Source: Bacillota bacterium
GTDB lineage: Bacteria > Bacillota > Clostridia > Lachnospirales > Cellulosilyticaceae
Direction: 5' to 3'
Assembly (NCBI GenBank): GCA_023412455.1
Contig: JAEYNQ010000272.1
Coordinates: 1-64,000 of the forward strand
DNA length: 64,000 nt
Made by a program: the position numbers and the translations under genes
The notes under the pieces: model-generated
Told to the model about the DNA's origin: nothing
The model's database searches: none
Seen by the model: the letters and a program-made list of their open reading frames with translations, nothing else
Shown: positions 16,243 through 24,928 of the stretch, piece after piece
How positions within the stretch are numbered: position 1 is the stretch's first letter
How the letters are laid out: each line of letters opens with the position of its first letter

Positions 16243-17598
16243 ATGAAGTTAATATTAATAAAAGGTTTATCAACAATACTGGGGCTTAGTATGATGATGA
16301 CCACGGTGGGATGTGGGGGGAGTAGCACACAACTAGTAGCTACTAAAGAGAAGGAGCTAGCTGCTGACAGTAAAAAAGAGGAAACTGAAAATCAAGGACA
16401 GGTAGGAGCTAAGGAGGAAGATGTTACATTAAACTTCTGGCATATCTGGGGAGCTGAGACAGATGCTTCTTATAATGCAGTAAAAACTGTTTTAACTGAT
16501 TTTGAAAAAGAATATCCTCATATCAAGATTAAGGTGGATAGCACAAGAAATGAAGCTTATAAGCTGAAAATCAAAGCAGCTGCTGCAGCTAATGAACTTC
16601 CTGATGTATTTTCATCTTGGGGAGGTGGCTTCTCTGAACCATTTGTGGAAGCAGGTAGGGTACTTGCTATTGATGAGTATTTGGAAGATGGAACAAAAGA
16701 TAAGCTAGTAGGAGGAGCTCTTGCTCATGTTACCTATGATAATAAAGTTTATGGTATGACTTTTGGACTATCTTGTGGAGCTATGTTCCTTAATGAAGAC
16801 CTCTTTCAACAACACCATGTTAAAATTCCAGAAACCTATAGTGAACTTATAACAGCAGTTAAAGCCTTTAAAGCAGTAGGTATCACACCTATGACTGTCT
16901 CTGATATGGGGACATGGACTGTTGCTATGTACTTTGATGCAATGGCATTAATGGCCGTAGGAAATGATACGATTGTAAACACCTTAAACAAAAAAGGAAG
17001 CTTTAAAGATCCAGCTTTCTTAAGTGCAGCCAATAAGTTTGCCGAACTTGTATCACTTGGAGCCTTTCCACCAGATGCAATATGGCTTTCAATGGATAAA
17101 TCAGATGCTGACTTCTTTGCCGGTAAAATTCCCATGCTCTTCAATGGTAGTTGGATAGCAGATATAGTTTTTAGGGAAGATCTTCCAATTAAAGATAAAG
17201 TTATTGTAAGAGGTTTCCCTGTATTTGAAGATGGCAAAGGCAATAAGAATCAATTCACTGGTGGTGCAGTAGATGCGATCATGGTTAATGCAGATACAAA
17301 GCACAAGGAAGCAGCTCTATTATTCCAGAAGTATTTCTGTGAAAACATGGCACGCGAGACCTATCTTGCAGGTACTTACTTACCAGCTTGGAAAGTGGAT
17401 GTAGATGAAAGTAAAATCCCTCCACTTGCCGTTCAACTTAAGGAACTTACAAGTGATGCTGAAGGCTTTACACTTTGGTGGGATACTTTACTAGAAGATA
17501 ACGATAGAGAAGTTTACTTAAATGCTCTTGAAGAACTTTTTTTGCAAGACATTACACCAGAAGAATATATAGAGAAACTTGAATCCATTTATGACTAA
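16243..17598 (+). CDS. Extracellular sugar-binding lipoprotein, copy B
   Basis: Family 1 ABC-type solute-binding lipoprotein of 451 aa. The signal MKLILIKGLSTILGLSMMM leads to lipobox TVGC (about Cys24), then an acidic/Lys-rich linker and the mature domain from VTLNFWHIWGAETD. It shares a large majority of residues with the preceding gene, including the identical end TPEEYIEKLESIYD, so the pair arose by tandem duplication. GGGGAGGAAAG precedes the ATG. No ABC permease or ATPase is adjacent, so this is an orphan receptor. The AMP-ligase gene follows after 134 nt with a similar pre-start sequence (ATCTAATGGGG), suggesting the genes were assembled or duplicated together. The ligand is probably a carbohydrate but is not readable. 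Confidence 0.88.
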   Translation: MKLILIKGLSTILGLSMMMTTVGCGGSSTQLVATKEKELAADSKKEETENQGQVGAKEEDVTLNFWHIWGAETDASYNAVKTVLTDFEKEYPHIKIKVDSTRNEAYKLKIKAAAAANELPDVFSSWGGGFSEPFVEAGRVLAIDEYLEDGTKDKLVGGALAHVTYDNKVYGMTFGLSCGAMFLNEDLFQQHHVKIPETYSELITAVKAFKAVGITPMTVSDMGTWTVAMYFDAMALMAVGNDTIVNTLNKKGSFKDPAFLSAANKFAELVSLGAFPPDAIWLSMDKSDADFFAGKIPMLFNGSWIADIVFREDLPIKDKVIVRGFPVFEDGKGNKNQFTGGAVDAIMVNADTKHKEAALLFQKYFCENMARETYLAGTYLPAWKVDVDESKIPPLAVQLKELTSDAEGFTLWWDTLLEDNDREVYLNALEELFLQDITPEEYIEKLESIYD

Positions 17599-17732
17599 TG
17601 GAAACAAGAAAATAATCCTTTAAGGATAATTATCACTTAATGAGAAGGTTGACCCAACAAGATTAAGAACGTTAATAAATTAACAGAAGTTTTAATATTT
17701 ATAAATTTTATCTATCTAATGGGGGAAGATTT

Positions 17733-19304
17733 ATGAAAAATTTAAACAAGTTCCAATGTACTTTTAATAACATGTTTGACTTTAATAGCATGCCTTTTAT
17801 AGAGAATATGGCAGTTATTGATAGTGTGGCAAATAAAGATTATACCTATAAAGAACTTAATAAATACATTACAGCTGTAGCTAAAGGGCTACTTGCTAAA
17901 GGATTGAATTCTCAAGATATACTAGCAGTAATGGGCACATCTAGTGCCAATTACTTAGTACTTACTTTGGCCGCTTTAAAGTTAGGAATTACTATTTCTT
18001 TACTGGATGTTAATTATAAACCCAGAGAATTGCAGTACATTCTTAATAAATGTAAACCCAAAATGTTTGTAGGAGATAAAATAGTACTGGACAACTTAAG
18101 CATATACACTCTTTTAACAGATACTTTACCCCTAAATAAATCAAATATAATTGGCTTGGATAATGAGTCGGATATACAAGCACTCATTGAGGCTGGATCC
18201 CCTATCTCAGATTCCACTTTAGAGCTTGCCATCTCCAGTGTACAAGAAAGCAATAATGCTGCTATACATTTTACATCAGGAACAACTGGGCACCCTAAAG
18301 CTGTGGTACATACTTATCAAAGTATTGTAAATGGCGTAATTGCCTCCAATATATCTTATAATTATACCTCTGAAGATACTATACTTCTTGCCTTACCTAT
18401 GTCCCATGTTATGGGGTATGAATTAACTGCTCTCCTTGCCTTAAGTACTGGAGCAACTTTAGTTACAGTTGGTAAATTTAGGACAAATAGTGTCTTAGAT
18501 GCCCTAGAAGAGTATAAATGTACTGCTTTTCATGGTGTTCCTACAATGTACCACTTTTTGTTGAATGAAAGAAAAACACACACTCTTGAATCTTTAAAGA
18601 TAGGGATGATAGGTGGTTCAGTAACTTCTGCTCAAGAACGCTTAAATATTATCCAAAAGCTTGGTTTAGATAAACTTATTAATGTTTATGGACAAACAGA
18701 GATTCTGGCAGCATCTCAAACAGATATAAGTATTCCTATAGAAGAACAGGTAAAGACTACTGGCAAGCCCCTAAACAATGTTATGATTCGAGTAATTGAT
18801 CCTTTAGGGCAAGATTTACCAGCGGGCTCCAAAGGGGAAATCCTTATAAAAACAACGTCTTGTATGCTTATGTATTTAGATGATACTCATGCCACCTTAA
18901 ATACATTGAAAGAGGATTGGGTCTATACAGGAGACTTGGGGTATTTAACAGAAGATGGCTACTTGGTTCTTGATGGTAGAATAAAAGATATTATTATCAA
19001 GGGTGGTGAAAATATCTCTCCTACAGAAATAGAGAATGTTCTAAAGGAATACCCCTTAATACAAAATGCTTGTGTTTTAGGTCAACATGATCCTTTATTT
19101 GGTGAGGAAATTGTTGCCATTATTACTACTAAGGATAATTCACCTATAGATATTAGTGCCGTACAACTTCATTGCTGCGAGAATTTAGCAAAATATAAAG
19201 TTCCTAAGCATATAAAGATTGTTACAGAATTACCCGTTACATCCAGTGGTAAAATACAAAAATATAAACTAAAGGAGGTATTAAATGAGGTATTTAACAA
19301 TTAA
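17733..19304 (+). CDS. AMP-forming acyl/aryl-CoA ligase (ANL superfamily)
   Basis: Adenylates a carboxylic acid and transfers it to CoA or a carrier thiol (523 aa). Adenylation motifs are complete: FTSGTTGHPKAVVHT (180-194), NVYGQTE, YTGDLGYLTEDGYLVLDGR, the hinge-region KGGENISPTEIENVL, and the late catalytic lysine in TSSGKIQKYKL. Residues 1-30 are the part that survives in the decayed copy at 22569. GGGGGAAG precedes the ATG. The stop overlaps the next gene's start by 20 nt, so ligase and KAS III-like enzyme are translationally coupled. The substrate cannot be read. The pairing recalls PqsA/PqsD-like logic (activate an acid, then condense), but no homology to a named signal pathway is claimed. 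Confidence 0.88.
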   Translation: MKNLNKFQCTFNNMFDFNSMPFIENMAVIDSVANKDYTYKELNKYITAVAKGLLAKGLNSQDILAVMGTSSANYLVLTLAALKLGITISLLDVNYKPRELQYILNKCKPKMFVGDKIVLDNLSIYTLLTDTLPLNKSNIIGLDNESDIQALIEAGSPISDSTLELAISSVQESNNAAIHFTSGTTGHPKAVVHTYQSIVNGVIASNISYNYTSEDTILLALPMSHVMGYELTALLALSTGATLVTVGKFRTNSVLDALEEYKCTAFHGVPTMYHFLLNERKTHTLESLKIGMIGGSVTSAQERLNIIQKLGLDKLINVYGQTEILAASQTDISIPIEEQVKTTGKPLNNVMIRVIDPLGQDLPAGSKGEILIKTTSCMLMYLDDTHATLNTLKEDWVYTGDLGYLTEDGYLVLDGRIKDIIIKGGENISPTEIENVLKEYPLIQNACVLGQHDPLFGEEIVAIITTKDNSPIDISAVQLHCCENLAKYKVPKHIKIVTELPVTSSGKIQKYKLKEVLNEVFNN

Positions 19305-20292
19305 GTCAACTTCCTCTTGTCTAGGAAGTCATAAAAGAGATCTAACATTAGACAAGCAAGCCTTCAAGGAATACAATCCAGATATACCTGCAAGTAAGGT
19401 GGACCATGTGGTTGATCATGTATTAGGTAGAGACATCCGTTATCACTTAGATCCTAACAAAGAAACTGCTTTGTCCATGGCACAAAAAGCTGCCCATCAA
19501 TGCTTAACTCAAGTTGGCCTTACTGGAAAAAACATTGACCTAATCATCTATCAAAGTAATATCCCTGAATACTTTACACCCCCTACAGCGCTTATGTTAC
19601 ATGCCTATCTAGGGTGTTCTGAACATGTCATGTGTTACGATATGAATGCTAACTGTGTAGGCCTGCTGTTTGCCTACATACATGCCTCCGCAATGTTGAA
19701 TTATGACAATCGTATCCATCGTTGTTTACTGGTACAATCCGATTATTTCACATCTGTTTGTCGGCCAGATAATCTCATCTCATCTTTTGCCTTCACTGAT
19801 AATGCTTTTGCCATGCTATTAGAAGAAGATCCTACCCAGCAATCGGGTATACTTTCCCACAAGATTCTTACAGATACAGAGTTTGTAGATTTTACTTTGG
19901 CGCCTAACAAGGGAAGCACTTACTTAATGAATCACTTTGCAAAAGATAATATAACTATGACCATGGATAATGATATAGATACTAATCCACAAAGGACACT
20001 CCACTATCTTAAAAATTTACTGATAGAAAATAATTTAGAAATTACAGATATCAAAGGATTCTTTTTCTCTCAGTATGTCAAAGCAACTATTGATTTACTT
20101 CAATCCGAATTAAAAATACCCGTTGATAAATTAATTTATATTGGAGACAAATTCGGCTATACAGGAGCAAACTCTCCTTTCCTAGTGATGCAAGAAGCCA
20201 TAAAATTAGGTCAGGTACAAAAAGGAGATCTCTGCCTATTTTGGACAATTGGCTCTGCCTTTCAACATGCTTTTGTTCTAGCTAAAATCTAA
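19285..20292 (+). CDS. KAS III (FabH-like) condensing or acyl-transfer enzyme, non-canonical active site
   Basis: Thiolase-fold protein of 335 aa. The nucleophile is in DMNANCVGLL (Cys124), equivalent to DxNxACSG in FabH. The second catalytic position, PHQAN in FabH, reads FFFSQYVKA (260-268), so the histidine is absent. The later GNTSAA position reads GYTGANSPF (291-299), so the asparagine is absent too. The protein therefore keeps the acyl-Cys but lacks the decarboxylating His/Asn pair. That fits a specialised acyltransferase or non-decarboxylative condensation better than fatty-acid initiation. AAAGGAGG precedes the ATG, inside the end of the ligase gene. It is followed after 25 nt by the six-TM chemoreceptor. 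A family-wide His/Asn substitution, rather than local decay, is likely. Confidence 0.82.
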   Translation: MRYLTIKSTSSCLGSHKRDLTLDKQAFKEYNPDIPASKVDHVVDHVLGRDIRYHLDPNKETALSMAQKAAHQCLTQVGLTGKNIDLIIYQSNIPEYFTPPTALMLHAYLGCSEHVMCYDMNANCVGLLFAYIHASAMLNYDNRIHRCLLVQSDYFTSVCRPDNLISSFAFTDNAFAMLLEEDPTQQSGILSHKILTDTEFVDFTLAPNKGSTYLMNHFAKDNITMTMDNDIDTNPQRTLHYLKNLLIENNLEITDIKGFFFSQYVKATIDLLQSELKIPVDKLIYIGDKFGYTGANSPFLVMQEAIKLGQVQKGDLCLFWTIGSAFQHAFVLAKI

Positions 20293-20317
20293 CTTTAATA
20301 ATTAGGAGGAATAATTA

Positions 20318-21769
20318 ATGACAACTCTAAGAAAGCAGAATTTATTAGTTTTTGGGTGTTATATGTCGTCTATGATTGCGAGGTTCCTCTTAGACTTCCT
20401 TGCAACAGGAGATGCGGCATACGCTTTAGATATTATAGGCCTAACCTTTTTACTCACCGTATGTACGTTAATATTCCTAAAGTTTAATGATCAAATATTT
20501 TCTTATGTGCTAACAGTTATTATGGGCATAGGTATTATTTTAGTTGCTAATAAGGTACATGGCGTAGTGAGTGTCATACTCTTTTTTTATACCATATTCA
20601 TCGTATCCATTTACAGAAATTATAAGTATATCATTTTGGAAGGTCTTATTTCTTTAGGTGGTATTATTTATTATATCTGTATGGATACAGGCAACTATTA
20701 CAATACTCCTGTAACTGATAAAGTTACTATTGTTGCTTGCGTCCTATGTAGCGTAGCAGTATGTTGCTTAAATGCTATAGAGATGCAGAAAGCTCTAGCA
20801 TCTATAGAAAAGGAATCTATTAAAAACAAAGATTTATTGAGTAAAACAGAGTCTATTTTATCCGTAGTAAAACGGACTACCAATACTCTAGTTTCTGTAA
20901 ACAGTTCTGTAAATGCTGAATTATCAAGTGCTATTGATACAACTAGCAGTATTAAAGAAGGCGTAATGGCTTCCGTAGATAACCTGCAAAATAATACTTC
21001 TTCTTTAGCCGAATTTAATGCTTTCTTACAGGAAGGCTTTATGGAACTCTCCTTATTAACTAAGAATATATCAAATATCTTAGAGAAGCAGGAAATCACT
21101 GAAAAAGCTGTTCATCTAGGTAATGATAAAATTATACACTTACTTACTTGCTTGCAAGCCATCATTACATACATGGGTAATATATCGGTAAAAACAACTA
21201 CTTTAGCCGGCGACTTACCTAGTATTAATAATATTATTGATGGCATTAAAGCCACAGCTAATCAGACTAAACTCTTGGCATTAAACGCTAGTATTGAAGC
21301 TGCTCGAGTGGGTGAACAAGGTAAAGGCTTTGCTGTTGTAGCTGATGAAATAAGTAAGCTATCTGCCAATACTCAAGACCTTTTAAAGAAAACAGAACCT
21401 ATCATTGAAAGCCTCCTTAATCAATCCGATGATATTGTCAAGGACACGAGTAGTATTAATGCAGAAATAGGCTCCTGCCAGTCCACAATGGGTGATATAA
21501 GAGATACTTTGCAAACATTAAGAGACTCTGCAATAGAAGTCACGAGTTGTACAACCACTTCTTCTGAAGCTGCAAACCATGTAGAAGAAGTATTTAATAA
21601 TATTGTACGTGAGATAACGGAAATTATTAATTCTATTTCAGAAACCTTAGACTATTCAAGGCGTGTCCAGGAAAATGTCAGTAACTATGAATCTAATATG
21701 AATAATATTTCCCAGTCTTATCAAAATGTAAATCAATTAATTCAGGATTTAGATAACCAGAAAAGTTAA
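20318..21769 (+). CDS. Six-TM methyl-accepting chemotaxis-type receptor, copy A
   Basis: Predicted chemoreceptor of 483 aa. About six hydrophobic helices fill residues 8-150 with only short loops and no extracellular ligand domain. A long coiled-coil signalling region follows. The hairpin tip is recognisable: [44 protein letters not shown] around 300-345. There is no HAMP domain. Such a membrane-buried sensor suggests a hydrophobic ligand or a membrane/energy signal. It lies 25 nt after the KAS III-like gene with AGGAGGA before the ATG, so it is the third gene of the cassette, and a terminator follows at 21818. Its paralogue at 22967 is nearly the same in the signalling half and more diverged in the membrane half. 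Confidence 0.88.
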   Translation: MTTLRKQNLLVFGCYMSSMIARFLLDFLATGDAAYALDIIGLTFLLTVCTLIFLKFNDQIFSYVLTVIMGIGIILVANKVHGVVSVILFFYTIFIVSIYRNYKYIILEGLISLGGIIYYICMDTGNYYNTPVTDKVTIVACVLCSVAVCCLNAIEMQKALASIEKESIKNKDLLSKTESILSVVKRTTNTLVSVNSSVNAELSSAIDTTSSIKEGVMASVDNLQNNTSSLAEFNAFLQEGFMELSLLTKNISNILEKQEITEKAVHLGNDKIIHLLTCLQAIITYMGNISVKTTTLAGDLPSINNIIDGIKATANQTKLLALNASIEAARVGEQGKGFAVVADEISKLSANTQDLLKKTEPIIESLLNQSDDIVKDTSSINAEIGSCQSTMGDIRDTLQTLRDSAIEVTSCTTTSSEAANHVEEVFNNIVREITEIINSISETLDYSRRVQENVSNYESNMNNISQSYQNVNQLIQDLDNQKS

Positions 21770-21817
21770 TATTCAGAGTAACTTTACTCCTCCTTAGCTA
21801 CCCTTCTTCCTTTTTAT

Positions 21818-21856
21818 AAAAGGACTATTGTCATTGACTATAGTCCTTTCCTTTTT
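21818..21856 (+). terminator. Intrinsic terminator of cassette A
   Basis: AAAGGACTAT (21819-21828) and ATAGTCCTTT (21840-21849) enclose an 11-nt loop, followed by CCTTTTT. It closes the ligase-KAS-receptor operon about 50 nt after the stop. Confidence 0.85.
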
Positions 21857-22101
21857 ATCTAATAGCTTTTCTTATAACTACCCAGCCGTAATCTTAGTAG
21901 TTATATCCTATAACTCTTTTGTACTTTCCCTTACCCACAGTTCCACCTATAAGGTGTAATATTAATCTTTTGATTTTTCCTCTTAAAATATATTTAAAGA
22001 ATACCCTTGTTAATTTTTAATAATTTTACTTATTTTTACTTATTTTTAATTTTAAGTATTAATTTTATATTATTTTACATCATTATTTTTTGTTTTATGT
22101 A

Positions 22102-22128
22102 TAAATCTTTATAAGGATTCGTCGATAT
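22102..22128 (+). promoter_or_regulatory. Sigma-D (motility)-like promoter upstream of cassette B
   Basis: TAAA, exactly 15 nt, GTCGATAT: one mismatch to the Bacillus sigma-D consensus TAAA-N15-GCCGATAT. Flanking DNA from about 22060 to 22170 is visibly similar to 14030-14130, the equivalent place before cassette A. Chemoreceptor genes are normal members of the sigma-D regulon. Confidence 0.6.
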
Positions 22129-22169
22129 ATAAAGAATATTGGGAATATATAGATTATTAAATTATCTTA

Positions 22170-22560
22170 AGCTCTTAAACATTACTTTGATAAATAAGTC
22201 TTTAGAATTAACCCCTTCTAAATTATATCTCCAATAAACGCGAGCTGTATGGTTAATCACCTTAGCTATACTCTTGATCGTTCTCTTTTTGTTTAAGTGG
22301 CTTAACTCTATTATTTTGTTTGGGCTCTCTAAACTATTGACTCCGTTGTAAATTAAGTATCTATCAAACCCTAGTCAGCCAGAATACCTTTTTGTAGAGT
22401 GTTCTGAATAAATTTAATAGCTCCTTCGGCTTTTCTTTGAATAGCTTCTATTCTATACTTATAACCATTTATTGACTTATGAAAAACAGAAGAAGCATCA
22501 ACTAAATGATTCCCAATATGATAACTACATCTAATAGCGAGAAGTTGTAGGACATATAAA
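22170..22560 (-). other. Unidentified decayed coding stretch on the minus strand
   Basis: The minus strand holds an open stretch ending at a stop near 22374. It contains HIGNHLVDASSVFHKSI and KAEGAIKFIQNTLQKG, followed further on by fragments such as SIAKVINHTARVYWRY and LEGVNSKDLFIKVMF in other frames. It reads like an old gene or two gene pieces broken by frameshifts. I do not recognise the family. The last fragment has a weak counterpart at 14123-14200. Confidence 0.3.
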
Positions 22561-22568
22561 AAAGGGTC

Positions 22569-22760
22569 GGTATAGTTTTAACACTCTATATGACTTTAAT
22601 AGCATGTCTTTTAATGAGAAATAAAGCAGTTATAGATAGTGGAGCAAATAAGGAGTGTTCCTATAAAGCGTTCATTCAATAGATTAACTGTTTTAGAGGA
22701 GTATAAAGGTGTAGCCTTTGGTAAAGCCCTACAATGTACCCTTTTCTATTAGATAGAAGT
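22569..22760 (+). pseudogene. Remnant of the AMP-forming ligase (cassette B)
   Basis: Two blocks align by eye with the intact ligase gene. 22569-22680 matches 17759-17880 (shared TGACTTTAATAGCATG, GCAGTTAT.GATAGTG and CCTATAAAG segments). 22690-22760 matches 18500-18570 (GAGTATAAA, CCTACAATGTACC). Over 600 nt between the blocks and everything after them are gone, and stops interrupt the frames. It occupies the same place relative to receptor copy B as the ligase does in cassette A. Confidence 0.75.
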
Positions 22761-22784
22761 ACGAACTAATTAAGTAAGTATGTT

Positions 22785-22942
22785 TGTTTGCTTATAGACA
22801 TACAACTACTATACTTTAGGATAATAAGCCTATACATTCATGCTTAAAAGTACAGTACCTTTACTTCACATCTCTTTGTTGGCTAAATAACTTCATTTCA
22901 TCATTTGCTTTTGAACATGCTTTTGTTTTAGCTAAAATTTAA
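22785..22942 (+). pseudogene. Remnant of the KAS III-like gene (cassette B)
   Basis: 22785-22905 aligns with 19668-19790 of the intact gene (TGTTTGC.TA.A.ACAT..., GTACA.T.C.TT.CACATCT.TTTG, TTCATCATTTGC against CTCATCTTTTGC). The last 35 nt match its 3' end (GAACATGCTTTTGTTTTAGCTAAAAT, read in two parts), including the stop. About 470 nt between the blocks are deleted. The remnant ends 24 nt before receptor copy B, the same spacing as in cassette A. Confidence 0.78.
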
Positions 22943-22966
22943 CCTAAAATTTAAGGAGGTACAATT

Positions 22967-24418
22967 GTGACAAATCTTAGAAAGCAAAATTTGCTAGTTT
23001 TTGGTTGTAATTTTTCATCTGCTCTAACAAGATTTTCGCTAGATTATTTTTCAACTGGGGATCTGAAATACGCTATTAGTATTACAGGTTTACCTTTATT
23101 GTTATCATTACTTTCTTTAATAGCCTTAGCGTTTAGTGATAAACTATTCTCTTATTTAATGACCCTTTGCCTGGGAATAACCTGTATTTCAATTGCTTAT
23201 AGCGTACCCGGTGTAGGCAGCTTAATGCTATTTGTTCACGCAATCTTTATAATCTCTCTCTATAGAGATTATAAGCATATAATTATACAAGGACTCATCT
23301 CTTTAGGTGGCCTCATTTATTTTGTGTATATAAGTCCAGGTGATTATAATACCCTGGCTGCACCAGATAAAATGATTATTATTGGTACCTCTATCTATAA
23401 TCCGTTAATATGCTGCTTAAATGCTATAGAAATGAAGAAAGCTCTCTTATCCGTAGAAAAAGAATCTATCACAAATAAAAATTTATTAAGTAAAACAGAG
23501 TCTATTTTATCCGTAGTAAAAAACACTACAAATACTTTAGTTTCTGTAAATAGTTCTGTAAATAACGAATTATCAAGTGCCATTGATACAACCAGCAACA
23601 TTAAAGAAGGCATAATGGCTTCTGTAGATAACCTACAAAATAATACTTCTTCTTTGGAAGAATTCAATGCTTTCTTACAGGAAGGCTTTATGGAACTCTC
23701 CTTATTGACTAAAAACATCACCAATATTTTAGATAAGCAGGAAGTTACTGAAAAAGCTGTTCATTTAGGTAACGATAAAGTTGTAGGCTTACTTACTTGC
23801 CTACAGACAATTATTGCATGTATTGGTAATATATCCACTAAAACCACTACTTTAGCTGATAACTTACCTAATATTAATAATATTATTGATGGTATTAAAG
23901 CCACAGCTAATCAGACAAAACTCTTGGCATTAAATGCTAGTATTGAAGCTGCTCGAGTAGGTGAACAAGGCAAAGGCTTTGCTGTTGTAGCTGATGAAAT
24001 AGGTAAACTATCTGCCAATACTCAGGACCTTTTAAAGAAAGCAGAGCCTATCATTGAAAGCCTCCTTTATCAATCCGATGATATTGTAAGGGATACAAAT
24101 AGCATTCATACAGAAATAGTTACTTGTCAGTCAGCTATGAGTGATATAAAAAATACTTTACAAACTTTAAGTGCTTCCACACAAGAAGTTTCCAACTGTA
24201 CAACCACCTCTTCTGAGGCTGCAAATCATGTAGAAGATGTATTTAATAACATTGTGCGTCAAATAACAGAGATCATTAATTCTATCTCTGAGACCTTAGA
24301 GTATTCCAGGAATGTACAAGGAAATATTAGCTCCTATGAATCTATTATGAATAATATCTCCAGTTCTTATCAAAAAGTAAATCTATTAATCAATGATTTG
24401 GATAAACAGGAGGCCTAA
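22967..24418 (+). CDS. Six-TM methyl-accepting chemotaxis-type receptor, copy B
   Basis: Paralogue of the receptor at 20318 and exactly the same length (483 aa). The membrane half has six predicted helices (about 8-150) but differs at many positions: [12 protein letters not shown] instead of [12 protein letters not shown], and [13 protein letters not shown] in the last loop. The coiled-coil signalling half is almost unchanged, including [29 protein letters not shown]. It starts at GTG with AAGGAGGT 6 nt upstream. The intact gene follows decayed ligase and KAS genes, so selection has kept the receptor and not the enzymes. The faster change in the membrane half suggests altered signal recognition with the same chemotaxis output. 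Confidence 0.87.
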   Translation: MTNLRKQNLLVFGCNFSSALTRFSLDYFSTGDLKYAISITGLPLLLSLLSLIALAFSDKLFSYLMTLCLGITCISIAYSVPGVGSLMLFVHAIFIISLYRDYKHIIIQGLISLGGLIYFVYISPGDYNTLAAPDKMIIIGTSIYNPLICCLNAIEMKKALLSVEKESITNKNLLSKTESILSVVKNTTNTLVSVNSSVNNELSSAIDTTSNIKEGIMASVDNLQNNTSSLEEFNAFLQEGFMELSLLTKNITNILDKQEVTEKAVHLGNDKVVGLLTCLQTIIACIGNISTKTTTLADNLPNINNIIDGIKATANQTKLLALNASIEAARVGEQGKGFAVVADEIGKLSANTQDLLKKAEPIIESLLYQSDDIVRDTNSIHTEIVTCQSAMSDIKNTLQTLSASTQEVSNCTTTSSEAANHVEDVFNNIVRQITEIINSISETLEYSRNVQGNISSYESIMNNISSSYQKVNLLINDLDKQEA

Positions 24419-24505
24419 TATTCTGACTAGGGTCCGTTCCTTTCATAGGAACATAAACTTTTTTACAACGAGAGTCTAAGGTAAATATTTTTGCAGGAAA
24501 AGTTA

Positions 24506-24542
24506 AAAGGCAACTTTACATGTGTAAAGTTGCCTTTTTGTA
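24506..24542. terminator. Terminator between receptor B and the BFD-like gene
   Basis: AAAGGCAACTTTACA and TGTAAAGTTGCCTTT form a perfect 15-bp stem with a TG loop, then TTTTG. A-rich DNA on the left side means it could also stop the convergent minus-strand BFD-like gene. Confidence 0.88.
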
Positions 24543-24548
24543 AAAAGA

Positions 24549-24725
24549 TTAGACGGTTAAAGTCTCTATTATTTCTATTGCTTCATCTATACAAGCCCCA
24601 CAAGCCATACCTAAGCTTGTTGCCTCTTGCACTTCTTCTAAACTAGTTGCTCCGTTATCTATGGCATCTTTTATATCTTGTATCGTGATTCCATAACAAG
24701 TGCAAATCACTTCTTCCATATTCAT
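24549..24725 (-). CDS. BFD-like [2Fe-2S] mini-protein
   Basis: A 58-residue protein formed almost entirely by a bacterioferritin-associated-ferredoxin-like [2Fe-2S] domain. Four cysteines in the pattern CTCYG (residues 8-12) and MACGACID (about 41-48) should bind the cluster. AAGGAGGTACATT precedes the ATG at 24725. Such stand-alone domains donate electrons or assist iron-sulfur and iron-storage proteins; the partner is not identifiable here. The gene lies alone between the chemoreceptor and the RNA helicase. Confidence 0.85.
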   Translation of the reverse strand: MNMEEVICTCYGITIQDIKDAIDNGATSLEEVQEATSLGMACGACIDEAIEIIETLTV

Positions 24726-24928
24726 AATGTACCTCCTTCTGACTGCTCCGTTAGATTTTAATCTATACTCTCTAGTCTTATTTCAATTGGGTATTCTAGA
24801 TTTATTCTTTAGACTACCCATTCCCATTTATTGCTAGGTTTATATTCCTATTTAGTTTAACCAAAATCATCTCACTTCACAAGAAGGCACTTTTTCGTAT
24901 CCCAGTATCTTTTTTGAAACCTTAAAAA

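Noticed and set aside
22569..22942. Insertion sequence between the two receptor genes
   Set aside because: The DNA aligns with the ligase and KAS genes of cassette A; no transposase motif or terminal repeats were found.
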